In this document: positions 24,451-35,365 of the stretch, piece after piece | Layout of the letters: each line of letters begins with the position of its first letter | Position numbering within the stretch: the stretch's first letter is position 1 | Origin: Haliclona indistincta | Lineage: Eukaryota; Porifera; Demospongiae; Haplosclerida; Chalinidae | Length of the DNA stretch: 64,000 bases | Assembly (NCBI GenBank): GCA_964017065.1 | Contig: OZ024783.1 | Span: 6,676,093-6,740,092, forward strand | Reading direction: 5' to 3' | Notes under the pieces: model-generated | What the model saw: the letters and a program-made list of their open reading frames with translations, nothing else | What the model was told of the DNA's origin: nothing | Database searches by the model: none | Made by a program: the position numbers and the translations under genes

Positions 24451-25060
24451 TTAAATACAGTCACTACAATAGAAATGAAAGTTGGCTTCAGCTGCAATGG
24501 TTGGTGAGACTCTAGCACAAATGCAATGTAGCCAAAGGCTACATTTTTCACATTGCACCCATTTCCATGGCTGATATCTCTCTATCCTGATGCTTTCGTT
24601 GAGCTTCATCAGGTTTTGTTTAGGTACCGCAATATTTCCAGTGCACCAGTCTGTTGGTTCTGTCTCTCTTTTGATTACTCCTAGTTTCTCAGTTTTGTTT
24701 AGCTCTTCCTTCACTTCCCTCCTTAGAAGTTCTGCTTTGCTGCAAGGGGCTGATAGAGCTAAGGGCTTGGCTTCGCGAATAGTGTAGTCTCCTTCCAGTT
24801 CTCCCCGTCCTGTGAAGAGGATAGGATACTGTTCTTGTGGGCGGTTCTTCAGGTTCTTCTTCAGATTCTTCAGGTTCTTCAGGTTCTTCTTCAGATTCTT
24901 CTTCAGATTCTTCAGGTTCTTCAGGCTTCTTCAACTTCTTGTTGACGGTCGATACTCGTCTCACTAGCTGAAGGCTTTGAATTGCTGGACGTCCAAGTAG
25001 TGGCTTGCTGAGTCCTTCTAGAGTAAGCCACCAATATTTGGCCACCATCTATTATCGGCC
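24451..25060 (-). pseudogene. Ty3/gypsy retrotransposon protease-RT junction remnant with PHD-like finger
   Basis: Minus-strand order: a stretch ending EGLSKPLLGRPAIQSLQLV, typical of the end of gypsy protease; an acidic Glu/Pro/Ser tract encoded by a TTCTTCAGG-type microsatellite (24846-24930). Then, after a change of frame, comes a linker and MEKLGVI-type reverse-transcriptase start, here NKTEKLGVIKRETEPTDWC. Where RT motif 1 would continue, the frame runs into QCEKCSLWLHCIC and FYCSDC, a PHD-like zinc finger, and stops. RT catalytic motifs, RNase H and LTRs are absent. An inactive chimeric fossil. Confidence 0.68.
24846..24930. repeat. TTCTTCAGG-type microsatellite
   Basis: Interleaved TTCTTCAGGTTC and TTCTTCAGATTC units, read on the minus strand as Glu-Glu-Pro/Ser repeats inside the gypsy remnant. 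Confidence 0.8.
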
Positions 25061-25300
25061 ACTCGTTCGTACACTTGCAAATACGCTACACAGATCAAAC
25101 TTGACCGACGTATAGACACACACTTCCTCTGCCTGCATTGCAAATATGCAGCTCATAACTGCTTTTTTGTCTGCTGTAGAGACGAAGAAAGTGGGTAGCC
25201 GAAAACATTGATGTTCGGCAAAAGCAATGTATTATCCGGCACCAGTCCTAGTGACTGATAGACGAATAGGGCGGGATTGCAAGTCAGTACTGCAAACACC
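25060..25300. other. no gene recognised
   Basis: Short spacer between the gypsy remnant and receptor copy B; nothing identifiable. Confidence 0.5.
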
Positions 25301-25301
25301 T

Positions 25302-26002
25302 TTATCCATCAGCATTACAACGAGCTACAATTGAAAAGCTCTCGTCTTGCCGTCCGGGTAATTTTCTTTTCCAAAGACCCCGGGGTCGAACAACAATGGC
25401 TTGACTACTAAATCCTTCATAGTATCCTCTACAGCAATACACACCAGCATGATAGATGCTCACTGGATATATTCGCAGCGCTTGGCTGCCATTAACAAAT
25501 GAAACGAGATCATTAGTTTTCAGTTCCTGATTATCCCTGCGATGCTCACTACAGTTGAGCCATTCTATCGATTCATAGTCTTGAATTGGACACACTAATA
25601 TTGCTTCTCCTCCTTCTGCTGAACTATAAATTGTCTTTAGAAATAATGATGACTGAAGAACTTGATCTGGGTACAAATGACTAACAGATTACACAATAGT
25701 CTCTTAAACCATTAACTCACATAATTCATACTCAATGCTGTCATTACCGACAACATTTCTAGCAAAACATGTATAAACTCCTTCAATGTTTGTATCGGAG
25801 TTTAGTAGAACATCAAGACTAGCTTCGCTAATATACAAAGAATTGTCAGTACTAGTTGTGCCCCAAGGTACTCCTGTTCCATTGAAAGTCCAATTAATTC
25901 TAGGTTTGGGAATACCTTGGGCAACACAAGGTAGTCTTATATCATGTCCTTGGACAAAAGCGATTTCTTTATACTGAGAACTGGAACGGATAACCGGTGG
26001 AA
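25302..26002 (-). CDS. Ig-domain receptor, copy B: two adjacent Ig exons
   Basis: Exon 1 (26002-25717) follows a GCAG acceptor. It encodes an I-set-like Ig domain: VPPVIRSSSQY, DIRLPCVAQGIPKPRINW (first Cys and core Trp) and EGVYTCFARNVVGN (DxxG-type Tyr-x-Cys). A ~36-bp intron with GTTAAT...TTAG ends leads in phase to exon 2 from 25680. This has a second Ig-like domain: GGEAILVCPI, then IEWLNC, ALRIYPVSIYHAGVYCCRG and SSQAIVVRP. Both frames are intact, unlike the other copies. The cysteine-rich exon and signal peptide expected upstream are not found, so this copy is partial or chimeric. It probably encodes part of an extracellular receptor. Confidence 0.62.
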
Positions 26003-26029
26003 CTGCAATATACGAGAACATTTAAAAGT

Positions 26030-26690
26030 TGTGGAAAATGCGTTGATATCGATCAGTGGTCAAAAGTGGCCAACTGCTTTCTGCAACTAGAGCCATCGAA
26101 AACAACAGTTCCAGCCACCAAACACTGCATTTTAGTCAGCAGATTTCGATTCTCTCACATTTCTTGGCTAATTTCTGAAATTCCTTGAATGGACAAGCAG
26201 AACTTCACTAAAGATGCAAAGTTGTCAAATCAGATTCAGAGTTGCAAAAAGCAAAAAACGCTTTGTCAGCAGATTTGCAAATTTGCTAATTTTATAAACT
26301 CAGATTCAGATTTGCAGAAAACGCTTTGTCAGCAGATTTGCAAATTCGCTTTGAACTTACTTCGTCAGCTGACATGGATTGTTGTTGACATGTAGATGCA
26401 TGAATAAAATTATAATGAATTTTGAGTAGCTAGTAAAATGGTGCAACCACATGTCCTTGTGATCAGCAATGTAATGATGGACTGTCACCGAGTTGTATGT
26501 ATGCTGTAAGGTAGGCTGTACCAAACTATGTACTTGTAGCTGCACTGTATGTAGTTCACATGTAAAACCTAGCTGATTGAGGTGTTGCCTGTACATATAT
26601 AGGCAACACATATATAGGCAGATAACGATTTTGGAGCAGTAAAGTTGAAGACTCCGTTATAGTTGTGTAGTATTGTCCATGTGCAATTCA
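26030..26690. other. non-coding stretch with short local repeats
   Basis: Two copies of a ~70-bp unit (about 26233-26290 and 26300-26350) share the stretch CGCTTTGTCAGCAGATTTGC. A duplicated ACATATATAGGCA stretch lies at about 26590-26620. No supported gene. Confidence 0.5.
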
Positions 26691-27240
26691 CTAGAGCACG
26701 ACTTTAACGTAGTTTCGTGCAATGTGTAAGGACCATATACGATCAAGCCATGTATAGGAAATGTTACCAGATAACATGTGATTGGCTGCGCACCTTAATT
26801 TGAAGGGTCGCCGAAAAGCACTGTGATCTGAACTCCAACCCACCACTATTGCTGATAATATCACTTTGCGAAGAACAACAGAACTTCCATCTTAAGAATG
26901 CAAAATGAAGATCAACAATTTGCTTACCTTGATATAGCGACAGTCTCACTCTGGACCACATTAATAAAAGAAGTGTTAGGACAGAGAATCGAACGATTGC
27001 CGGTTATGAACTCATAGCAACAGTGTTCCCAGCAATTTCAGGTATCAAAATATCACAATTAAGGAGCAAAGAAAAACCTGAAATACGAAAACAAGCAGTG
27101 ACTACATAATATTAAGATGCTCATTGATTTTTAACGTAGTTCGGTGCAATGCAAATAAGACCATATTCGGTCATGCCATGTTCTAAAAGTGTTGATGGTA
27201 AAAGTGTTGATGGTATCTTTTTTATTATATAAGTTGCTGA
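26690..27240. repeat. segmental duplicate of 31370-31870
   Basis: Shared blocks include AACGTAGTTCGGTGCAATGC and the sequence around ATATTCGGTCATGCCATGT. The copy at 31370-31870 lies immediately upstream (minus-strand sense) of receptor copy D. This block is probably the 5' flank of another, lost copy. Confidence 0.7.
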
Positions 27241-27480
27241 TGATTTTCAGGATATCATCATATTCTTTGTATGTTTGTGCAAACACTTTTTTGGTTGAAT
27301 TTGTGAGTTGGAATAAAACTACTCCGAATTTTAAATGTATCAGAGACCTCCGAAGCTTTCTGAACTTGATAACAAGTTCAGCTGAACTTCATGTCCTGAA
27401 CTTGATGCCGATTGCTGAACTTGATGCCTTGATGTTGTTGCAAGATCCATCATTTATTACGTCATAACCAACTTTAGAAG
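27210..27480 (-). pseudogene. fragment of the 29300-29600 domain
   Basis: The stretch around 27210-27300 matches 29400-29480 and reads on the minus strand as VFAQTYKEYDDILKIISNLYN. The rest is unrelated or repeated; the neighbouring TTCTGAACTTGATGCC-type direct repeats (27355-27430) look slippage-derived. Confidence 0.45.
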
Positions 27481-28020
27481 TGTTTTATACAGTGCTCCTC
27501 CAGTTTGGATTATAATACGAGCCATATTCTTTAAGCAGTACAACTTGTTACCATTTCTATTCTTGACATTCTTTGTCGCTCCATTTTCTACTAGTACTTT
27601 AGTTCCAAGATCGGGTATGCCTGAACTGATCTAACAATTATACTTGTGATGAGTGTTTGGACACATTGTTTAGGCTGTTGGAATTGCACAGTTCCAACTG
27701 CAACTGCATTTATGATGCACCTATCATTGCATCATAGGTGGAGACGGCAGTTATGATGGTGTTGGTACTAGTGCATAGAGAGACCAAGTGATAGGTGCGA
27801 AAATTGACGAAAGATTAAAATAATCGCAAAGGTTGATTTAATAATTGTTTTAGTTAGCAGTAGATCAGTATCATCTAACGTCATTGCTGACGTGACGCTG
27901 ACATACCAAGAATCAGCTTGTGGACTGTTGTACCTGAGCTGTAACTCCAGAGGATTCAATCCTGTTTACTGATAATTGTTGGTATATCATCAGTTTCCTT
28001 ATATTAATGTGCATATATTT
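27480..28020. other. no gene recognised
   Basis: Only short ORFs. A piece near 27940-28060 recurs at 29985-30080 and leads into the second Ig domain fragments. Confidence 0.45.
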
Positions 28021-28027
28021 TATTCCT

Positions 28028-29290
28028 TCAAAAATCACGCCATAATTTCAAATACTTCAGAGGCCTTCTAAATCTGTCTGCACAAATTCGCAGCACTTTT
28101 GTGTCATTAATGAAAGAAATGAGATCATTAGTTGTCAGTTGCTGACACTTGCTGGTACAGTCAGACCATTCGATAGACACGTATTTTATCCCGGTTGCAG
28201 TACCAAGTTCGTGAAATTTTTTTTCGTGAGCTTGGCACCTTTTCGTGAATACAGACTCGTAGCGACAAGCTCCCAGTATTCTTTTTAGCTGGTTTTGGCG
28301 GAGGACCCTTTTCCAGGAAGTTCTCCACAAGTTTATATAAGTCGATCTTTTTGTATTGGTCACTGGCGGAGGATTGAGAATAAACTAGCTGCAATGTCAG
28401 AAATGACACATGGGAGAACTGCTTCTCTATTTTATTCCCAACTCTCAAGTCTGATGATCAAAGCAAAATTTAAATGTATTCTTTTATCTGAGGACTTAAA
28501 CCACATCAATCTTGTGAAATGTGTCTACAAAGAAAGCTCATTTATGTGGTATTCTGGAGGAGATGATTTCCGTTTTATTTGTCGTACTTTTGAAACTTAA
28601 CACCTGTAGCATAAGTAGAATTTTATAGCATAAGACACTAATTGTATTATACTAAAACATTTAAGGAAAATGCATTGATATCCATCAGCTCTGCATTTAC
28701 GGCGAAAAGCTACAACTAGTATTTTCACACTGGATGAAACTCAGCATATTCTGAACAAACAGAAAATATTGCTGAGTTGCAGGTAGTATTTACGCAGAAA
28801 TCAATTTTCTTACATCCTAAGAAGAAAATCTCAATGTTGTACTTAGCTCTGTTTTACATACTTTCACATTTGCTGACGCTTGCATAATATTTTACTCACA
28901 AATGTATCGATTCTAAATGTTGTCAATTTTAAGTTTCTTTGACATGTTCCAAGCTCCAGACCAGACGACACTCGTCTTTTCAATGGAGACGATGTACGAA
29001 CTGGTCCGTTGGTATGTCCCACCCGAACAGTCATTGTGGAGGAAAGAATTTTTCAATTTTCTTACATCCTAAGAAGAAAAGCTCAATGTTGTACTTAGCT
29101 ACAGTTTTACATACTTTTACATTTGCTGACGTTTGCATTACCAAGGTCACTGCAATGCATACGAACTGGTCCGTTGGTGTATGTCCCATCCAGTCAGTCA
29201 ATACTGAGGGATGAATTGTTCTCTGAAACAACTCCTCCTTTAGGTGTAAACACTCTTCTGCCAGGTGCACAGTAAGATGAAAGTAGATTA
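28028..29290 (-). pseudogene. Ig/cysteine-rich receptor gene, copy C (scrambled)
   Basis: Contains a C-terminal part of the second Ig domain (28028-28190; LTTNDLISFINDTKVLRI), two pieces of the cysteine-rich region (28660-28880 and 29040-29200) and an upstream GTYTNGPVRMHCSDLGN stretch. The 46-bp GTATGT...TTCTTAG intron is retained at about 29070-29120, but the following cysteine exon runs into unrelated sequence after CKKIEK. No continuous gene model is possible. Confidence 0.55.
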
Positions 29291-29612
29291 AATTTGATGT
29301 CATGACCGGGGGTAATGGCTGTGGTGGCCGATCATCAATGCTGACAGTGACTGATTTCTGTAGAAGAAGAGGACGTGATTCAGCTACTGGTGGCCGGGTA
29401 TCTTTTTTATTATATAAGTTGCTGATGATTTTCAGGATGTCATCATATTCTTTGTATATTTGTGCAAACACTTTTTTGCTTGTTTCTTTGTGTTGGAATA
29501 AAATTAATCCAAAATTAATTTGTGACTGGTATTCTATTATTTTAATTAATACCTTTGATTCATATTGGGGATCCTCTAGTATAAAATAAATAGCGTCACT
29601 TTTAGCCTGCAA
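29290..29612 (-). CDS. unidentified helical domain fragment fused to receptor copy C
   Basis: The minus-strand frame encodes AKSDAIYFILEDPQYESKV, LIKIIEYQSQINFGLILF and KVFAQIYKEYDDILKIISNLY, then a Pro-rich tail. It is open into copy C sequence at about 29285, probably by fusion during duplication. The domain also appears at 27210-27300 and, weakly, at 2050-2130. Its start is repeated in tandem at 29517-29985. A cytoplasmic helical domain is possible but no family is recognised. Confidence 0.35.
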
Positions 29613-29985
29613 AAGGTTTAGACACTGATTCGTGACTGGTATTCTATTATTTTAATTAATACCTTTGATTCATATTGGGGATCCTCTAGTGTAAAATAAA
29701 TAGCGTCACTTTTAGCCTGCAAAAGGTTTAGACACTGATTTGTGACTGGTATTCTATTATTTTAATTAATACCTTTGGTTCATCTTGTGGATCCTCTAGT
29801 GTATGATAAATTGGTTCACTTTTAGCCTGCAAAAGGTTTAGACACTGATTTGTCACTGGTAGTCTGGTACTCTAATTAATACCTTTGGTTCATCTTGTGG
29901 ATCCTCTAGTGTATGATAAATTGGTTCACTTTTAGCCTGCAAAAGGTTTAGACACTGATTTGTGACTGGTACTCATGGTACTTGA
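29517..29985. repeat. tandem repeat, four and a half copies of ~110 bp
   Basis: Copies begin TGTGACTGGTA at about 29519, 29632, 29740, 29848 and 29957, each with GCCTGCAAAAGGTTTAGACA. The unit is the 5' part of the domain fragment at 29290-29612. The period is not a multiple of three throughout, so the copies do not extend an ORF. Confidence 0.85.
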
Positions 29986-29999
29986 ACTGTAACTCCAGA

Positions 30000-31440
30000 G
30001 GATTCAATCCTGTTTACTGATAATTGTTGGTATATCATCAGTTTCCTTATATTAATGTGCATATATTTTGTTCCTTCTAAAATCACGCCATAATTTCAAA
30101 TACTTCAGAGGCCTTCTAAATCTGTCTGCACAAATTCGCAGCACTTTTGTGTCATTAATGAAAGAAATGAGATGATTAGTTGTCAGTTGCTGGCACTTGC
30201 TGGTACAGTCAGACCATTCGATGGACACGTATTTTTAAGCAGACATACTAGATCTGCTTCTTCTTTTAATGCAGTAAAATATGTCATAGGATAAACAGAT
30301 CATGACTGAATAGCTTCATCTGGATACAAATGACTAAAAGATTACATAATAGTCCCTTGAACCATTAACTCACATAAGTTGTACTCAATGCTGTCATTCC
30401 CTAAAACGTTCTTTGCAAACGAGATATAAACCTCTTCAATATTTTTGTCCAGAGTTCAACAGTACATTAAGATTTTCTTTACTGAAATGGGAGAGTCGTC
30501 ATTGCTAGTCGTACTCCAAGGGTACACCTGTTCCATTCAAATTCCAAATGATTCTTGGTTTAGGAATACCTTGGGCAACACAAGGAAGCCTTATGCTCTG
30601 TCCTGATAAATTTGATTTCTTGATACTTGGAACTTGAGTTAATAACTGGTGGCACTGCTAAAACATTAAAAACTTGTAGAAAATGCATTGACGTCCATGA
30701 CCTCTGCATTTTCTATTCCAGTGGTTAGCTAAAACTGGTATGTTCCACACTGGATGGAACGCAACACATTCAGAACAAACAGAAAATATTGCTGAGTTAC
30801 ATCCTAAGAAGAAAAGCTCAATGTTGTACTTAGCTACAGTTTTACATACCTTCACATTTGCTGACGCTTGTATTACCAAGCTAAATACAATTCATACGAA
30901 CTGGTCCGTTGGTGTATGTCCCACCCAGATAGTCAATATGGATGGATGAACTGTTCTCAGAACAACTCCACCTTTAGGTGTAAACACTCTACTGCCAGGT
31001 GCACAGTAAGATGAAAGTAGATTAAATTTGATGTCATGACCAAAAAAGCTATCTTTGCTTATAAGATTTGATCTTATTTTGCTTGGAACAAATCCTGAGG
31101 TACCAAGTACGAAAACTATTATAGAAAATAATTGAGGAGATACAGTTACACACTGTAATATAGTCATTTCACAACCTGAATTGGAACAGTATTTTAAACT
31201 TGCTTGTCCATGGAATGCATCCTTCAGAGGAACTGATTGTGATATTTCTATTCCAATGCATGCGTTATTGAAATCGTTGGTCATTTTCAACACCGCCGCT
31301 TCATCAAAACAGTTGCAGGCAATTTCAAAAGACACTGCGCAACAATTTACAAGTGCATGACTCGAATGTAGTTCAGTGCAATGCAAAGACATTGTTTGAT
31401 CATACCACGTTTTAGAAGTGTTGACTGTCAGTCCGGACAC
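30000..31440 (-). pseudogene. Ig/cysteine-rich receptor gene, copy D (most complete order)
   Basis: Minus-strand order: a signal-peptide-like start (PQLFSIIVFVLGTSGFVPS, about 31165-31070), an N-terminal part with FNLLSSYCAPGSRVF and TPKGGVV, then GPVRMNC followed by a stop. Next come the 46-bp intron, a cysteine-rich exon with IFSVCSECVAFHPVW, an Ig exon at 30655-30370 and the second Ig at 30340-30000. A stop after GPVRMNCI and frameshifts in the Ig exon show it is not functional. This copy gives the domain order: signal peptide, Cys-rich region, Ig, Ig. Confidence 0.6.
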
Positions 31441-31870
31441 AATGTGATTAGCTCCGCACCCTAATTCAAAGGGTTGCCATAACCTGAACTCTAACCACTG
31501 ATAACACTACTCTGCTGAGAGCAATAGAACTTGTATCTTAAAATGCAAAACAAAGATCAACAATTAAAGTACACTTACCTCGCTATAAGGATATTATTCT
31601 GGACCAGTGATTCCCACTAATGAACTCGTAACAAACCGTGAAGTTCCCGGCAGCAATTTCAGGTATCAAAAATATAAAAATTAAGGTGCAAACAAAGACT
31701 TTTTGAAATACGACAACAAGCAGTGACCGAGTACATAATATTAAGATGCTCGTTGATTTTTAACGTAGTTCGGTGCAATGCAAATAAGACCATATTCGGT
31801 CATGCCATGTTTAAGAAGTGTTGATGGTCAGCTAGTCCGGACACAACGCGATTAGCTCCACACCCTAATC
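31370..31870. repeat. segmental duplicate of 26690-27240
   Basis: The 5' flank (minus-strand sense) of receptor copy D. It shares about 450 bp with 26690-27240. Confidence 0.7.
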
Positions 31871-31959
31871 TAAAGGATTGCCGAAAAGCTGGTAACTCTA
31901 TATCAGAACAAAGAACTAATAACCGGAGGCTTCTCCATTTACTTTAAAGTATTACTTTC

Positions 31960-32345
31960 TGCACATGTCCTATGTTTTTCCTACAGACATCTGGAGTCAG
32001 GCTTTTCCAGAAAGTTTTAATGCCATCAATTAGTGTCTGCATATTCCTCGGCTTGTACTCGTGTTTTAGAAAGTACTTTAGACTAGCCCACTATAGGGTT
32101 CAAATCTGGACTTTCAGCTGGCGTCTTGAACCAGTTGACTCCCATCTCTTCTAAGAACTGCTTGGTTTATTTGCTGCAGTGTTTCGGATCGTTATCCTGC
32201 TGGAAAGGATGCCCTGATGGAAACACGTCTTCAAAGAAAGGAAGCAGGCCTTGCTCTAAGATAGAACAGTATCGTGTGGAATTCATAATACCCGTGAATA
32301 TGACTACGAGTGTAGCTCCACGACTAGAAATTCCAGCCTAGATAT
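31960..32345 (-). pseudogene. Tc1/mariner transposase remnant
   Basis: The minus strand reads SSRGATLVVIFTGIM, then FQQDNDPKHCSK with the second catalytic Asp of the DDE triad, then ESPDLNPI, a hallmark of Tc1 transposases. After a frame change it reads LIDGIKTFWKSLTPDVC, the family's C-terminal helix. In-frame stops follow DNDPKHCSK and SPDLNPIVG. The upstream catalytic part is only weakly traceable to about 32600 and no terminal inverted repeats were found. Confidence 0.85.
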
Positions 32346-32349
32346 GCAC

Positions 32350-33340
32350 TTTTATGGAGTTCTTGGGACTCTACTATCCTTGACACTACCTCACTAAACA
32401 AAGTAGAGAGGGTTAGTATATCTTGATTGTGTACATGAATCTTGACTTTCGGTGACATATCCAACAGTTATGTCTGGAAATCCTACGAATGGGTAGCAAT
32501 GAACCGGGTCTTGAAGTCTTGTGACACAAACTGTACTTTCGAAAATGACTTTAAAGTGGCTGTGTCAACACTCTCTCTATATTATTTACTCTTGGTATTA
32601 TGCAAACTTGAAAAATTCCACGAAAGAGTAACTCCCTTCCTCTAAACACACACTTGAACTTTGATCCTTAGATCATTTTCTTCCTGTATTTGTTCTTTAA
32701 ACTGTAAGAGATCATGAGTTCGTGCGAAGTTGATTTTAGAGTAAGGTGTTGTAGTACGATTGGAAGGTATTGGATAATGGTCTTGTGGAAGTTCGAAACA
32801 AATTCGAGTATAATCGAGTGTAGGTTGCATATTTGAAGATGGAGAACTAACAGCAGCTGGTCCACTTCAATAATTTTCTCTTGGTTTGTAAGCAAACTAC
32901 ACAAGTGTTGAGAACCACCATACATGTAGTTGTCTTTGTGCATCTCACATAATCAGTGATCAAAATCCTCTCAAACAATTATTGCTGGTCAACATTCGGT
33001 ATGTGTCTCCTACAAGATGAGAATGGAGAAGCAGTACTCCTTTTGTGAAGAACCTTATCCAACCATGCGGTGCTAAAAAGGAAAGTGGGCAAATATTGGG
33101 AAACAGTGAATCTACTACATGTAGGAGTGGGCTTTTTTCTCACAATGGAATATGGTCAAGCACTTAATGTGTTGATACATCTGTGACGAAATCTTTTACT
33201 CATCCTAGTTGGTTGTCAAAGTGATCATGATTGGAGCAGGAGTCATCAATTGCCTGCGTGCTGAGCTATAGTTTACTACTTGGTACACAAGTTAGTAGAA
33301 TAGCTTCACTACTGGCCGTGCATTTTTACCTTTCACACGC
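32350..33340. other. no gene recognised
   Basis: Weak traces of the N-terminal part of the Tc1 transposase may reach 32600 on the minus strand. Beyond that only short ORFs without family resemblance are present. Confidence 0.45.
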
Positions 33341-33552
33341 TGATACATGTAACCAGGAGCGCATATAAACAAGGGAGCATGTAACTCTGAGCACTACCCC
33401 ATATAACGGCGAAATCCTAATATGGCGGACTTGCTATTTTTAGTTACTTCCATATAAAGTATAAGTGTGACGTTTGCGGATGTAATAACTAGTACACGCC
33501 CGTTATTAATAATATACCGGGTGGAGGCGCGGTTGAAATTATAGACCTTATT

Positions 33553-34000
33553 ATGCCACGCGGTAGCAGTGGCATATTTAGGGTTGAGCGGAAAACAAGA
33601 TGGCGGCTACACTTAGGCTAAACGCAATAATTCACGTATATCATGGCTGTTGACGACATCAGGGGTATTTTAACTACCTAGGGGTTATCCTAAGAGGTAA
33701 GCGCTTACAATGAGTCTACTAATAAAGGCTATAAGGCCAGTTGCTATGGGCATGAAGATGGCGTCTCGCATGGAGGCACCGTAAGTACGGCACTGCCATA
33801 TCTTCGCCGTACGAGTGTTTCAAGCTAATCTAACGCTCTGAAGCTCTTTGCACGATTTGTGCGATTACAAAGAGACCTTTAGAAGCAAAAGAAACCAGGT
33901 CTAAGGTGGTAAACCAGAGTTCACGTGGTCACCCGTTTGTTCATCTTCTTCTTCTTCTTCTTCTTCTTCTCCAGCCAGCCTACCGCCGTGGCTAGTGAGC
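33553..34000. repeat. hairpin-headed repeat shared with 57747-58060
   Basis: A small hairpin (ATGCCAC...GTGGCAT) is followed by TTTAGGGTTGAGCGGAAAAC and AAGATGGCGGCTACA. At 57747 a GAGGCAC...GTGCCTC hairpin is followed by the matching stretch and a TTCTTC-rich part. The ATG GCG at 33602 in this context is repeat-borne, not evidence of a gene. Confidence 0.5.
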
Positions 34001-34520
34001 TATTCAAGACAAAACCTACACAGCAACTACACTAGTCGTTGGGAGCAGTGCACCTGATATCTATTTAAGCCTAAAACACTAACAGAAGCGAGTATTTCCA
34101 AGAAAACAGCGATTTTTGGTCCATAACAGACTCCATTCCATCATTCTGTTTGAACTCCGTTACTAGGTTACGCCTACTCGCGCACGCCCGTGTATGTAAT
34201 TATTCTAATACAAGCGCACCTTAGTACAAATTGCTTGGAACGCGAGTGCTGCTGCCACTAGCAGTGTTGTTCACTGCAGACAACGTGCAAATCTTCACTG
34301 TTACACTGGATTTGTCTGTTCAGGCTTGTAAGAATGCTAGATTAAGCTTAGCTAATGTTGCATGGTACGTTTTGCTGCTGCATGCATGCAGTGCAGAGTC
34401 GATCGTCAGTGCACTACCGTCGTACGGCCCCGGTCTCGGCTGAAATAGTTCAAGAGGCTCTTTACACTGTACTAGCATAAGTGGCAACTAAGTCATTAAT
34501 AAAAAAAAAAAGAAAAGAAA

Positions 34521-34808
34521 CAAGTAATAAAAACATTTTAACCAAAATGCAAGAGATTTAGGGTTGGTACATTTGTCGAAAAATAATGGAAACAAGATTT
34601 TGAAATGAAAAGGATCGTAACAATAGCAGTGTAATGCTACCTCTCTAAATTAACTGCTTTCGATAGTTGTGGTTAATTTAATAGGGAGGTAGCATTACAC
34701 TGCTATTGTTACAATCCTTTTCATTTCAAAATCTTGTTTCCATTATTTTTCGACAAATGTACCAACCCTAAATCTCTTGCATTTTGGTTAAAATGTTTTT
34801 ATTACTTG
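34521..34808. repeat. near-perfect long hairpin, arms about 125 bp
   Basis: The left arm starting CAAGTAATAAAAACATTTTA is mirrored by the right arm ending TTTTTATTACTTG. The loop of about 35 bp lies near 34655-34680. Only isolated mismatches (for example GATCGT against ACAATCC) are seen, so it is young or conserved by folding. Confidence 0.85.
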
Positions 34809-34919
34809 TATGGATTATAGTTCTTATATGGAAACTATTATTTTTAGAACAGCCGCCACGTTAGGATTTTGCCGTTTACAGAGTTACATGCTCCCTTGTT
34901 TATATGCGCTCCTGATGTA

Positions 34920-35350
34920 ACTCAAAAAATTTTGCGTTTAATAAATATTGGCGTTTCTCTTAGTTACAAAAATTGGAGTATTAACAAAAAAACTAGTTCA
35001 CGTATGAGAAAATTCGAAATTTATCGCCTAAATAATTTTCAAAATAGTCACTACACTAATTTTGATGTACGTGTGCGGTTTTTTGAGAAAAGGGGTCACT
35101 TCACTCCTGCAATTTTTGAACGCACGCCTGTTTTCAAATGGCTGCTACTCGGTCAAACATTACTGAAATTCAAAGAGATTTTTTGTGTATAGTATATTTT
35201 GATCATTCTGCTTACTGTATGTCAAATTTTAGAGCCATGGTACTAAATTTTGATAAATAGCAGCAAGTTGAAAACATGCGTGCGTTCGAAAATTGCAGTA
35301 GAGAACAAAAGTCTCCTGACAATAGTACTACAAATGTTCGTACTTTTTAG
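34920..35350. other. non-coding, contains a 107-codon ORF without support
   Basis: The frame at 34869-35192 begins inside foldback element 1 and has Asn/Lys/Phe-rich composition typical of AT-rich non-coding DNA. A stretch near 35100 partly recurs in inverse orientation near 35280. Confidence 0.45.
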
Positions 35351-35365
35351 ATTGTAGTCTACTGT

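Larger units (their letters stand above)
33354..34914. mobile_element. foldback element 1, 7-bp target duplication
   Basis: Terminal inverted repeats of about 35-40 bp start CAGGAGCGCATATAAACAAG and end as the reverse complement. They are flanked by ATGTAAC on both sides (33347-33353 and 34915-34921). No transposase is visible inside, so it is non-autonomous. It carries an internal perfect hairpin (34521-34808), a TTC microsatellite near 33947-33970 and a hairpin-headed segment also found at 57747. Confidence 0.82.

Noticed and set aside
34231..34443. 70-codon ORF with a hydrophobic start
   Set aside because: It lies inside foldback element 1, has no ATG at its start and no homologue recognised.
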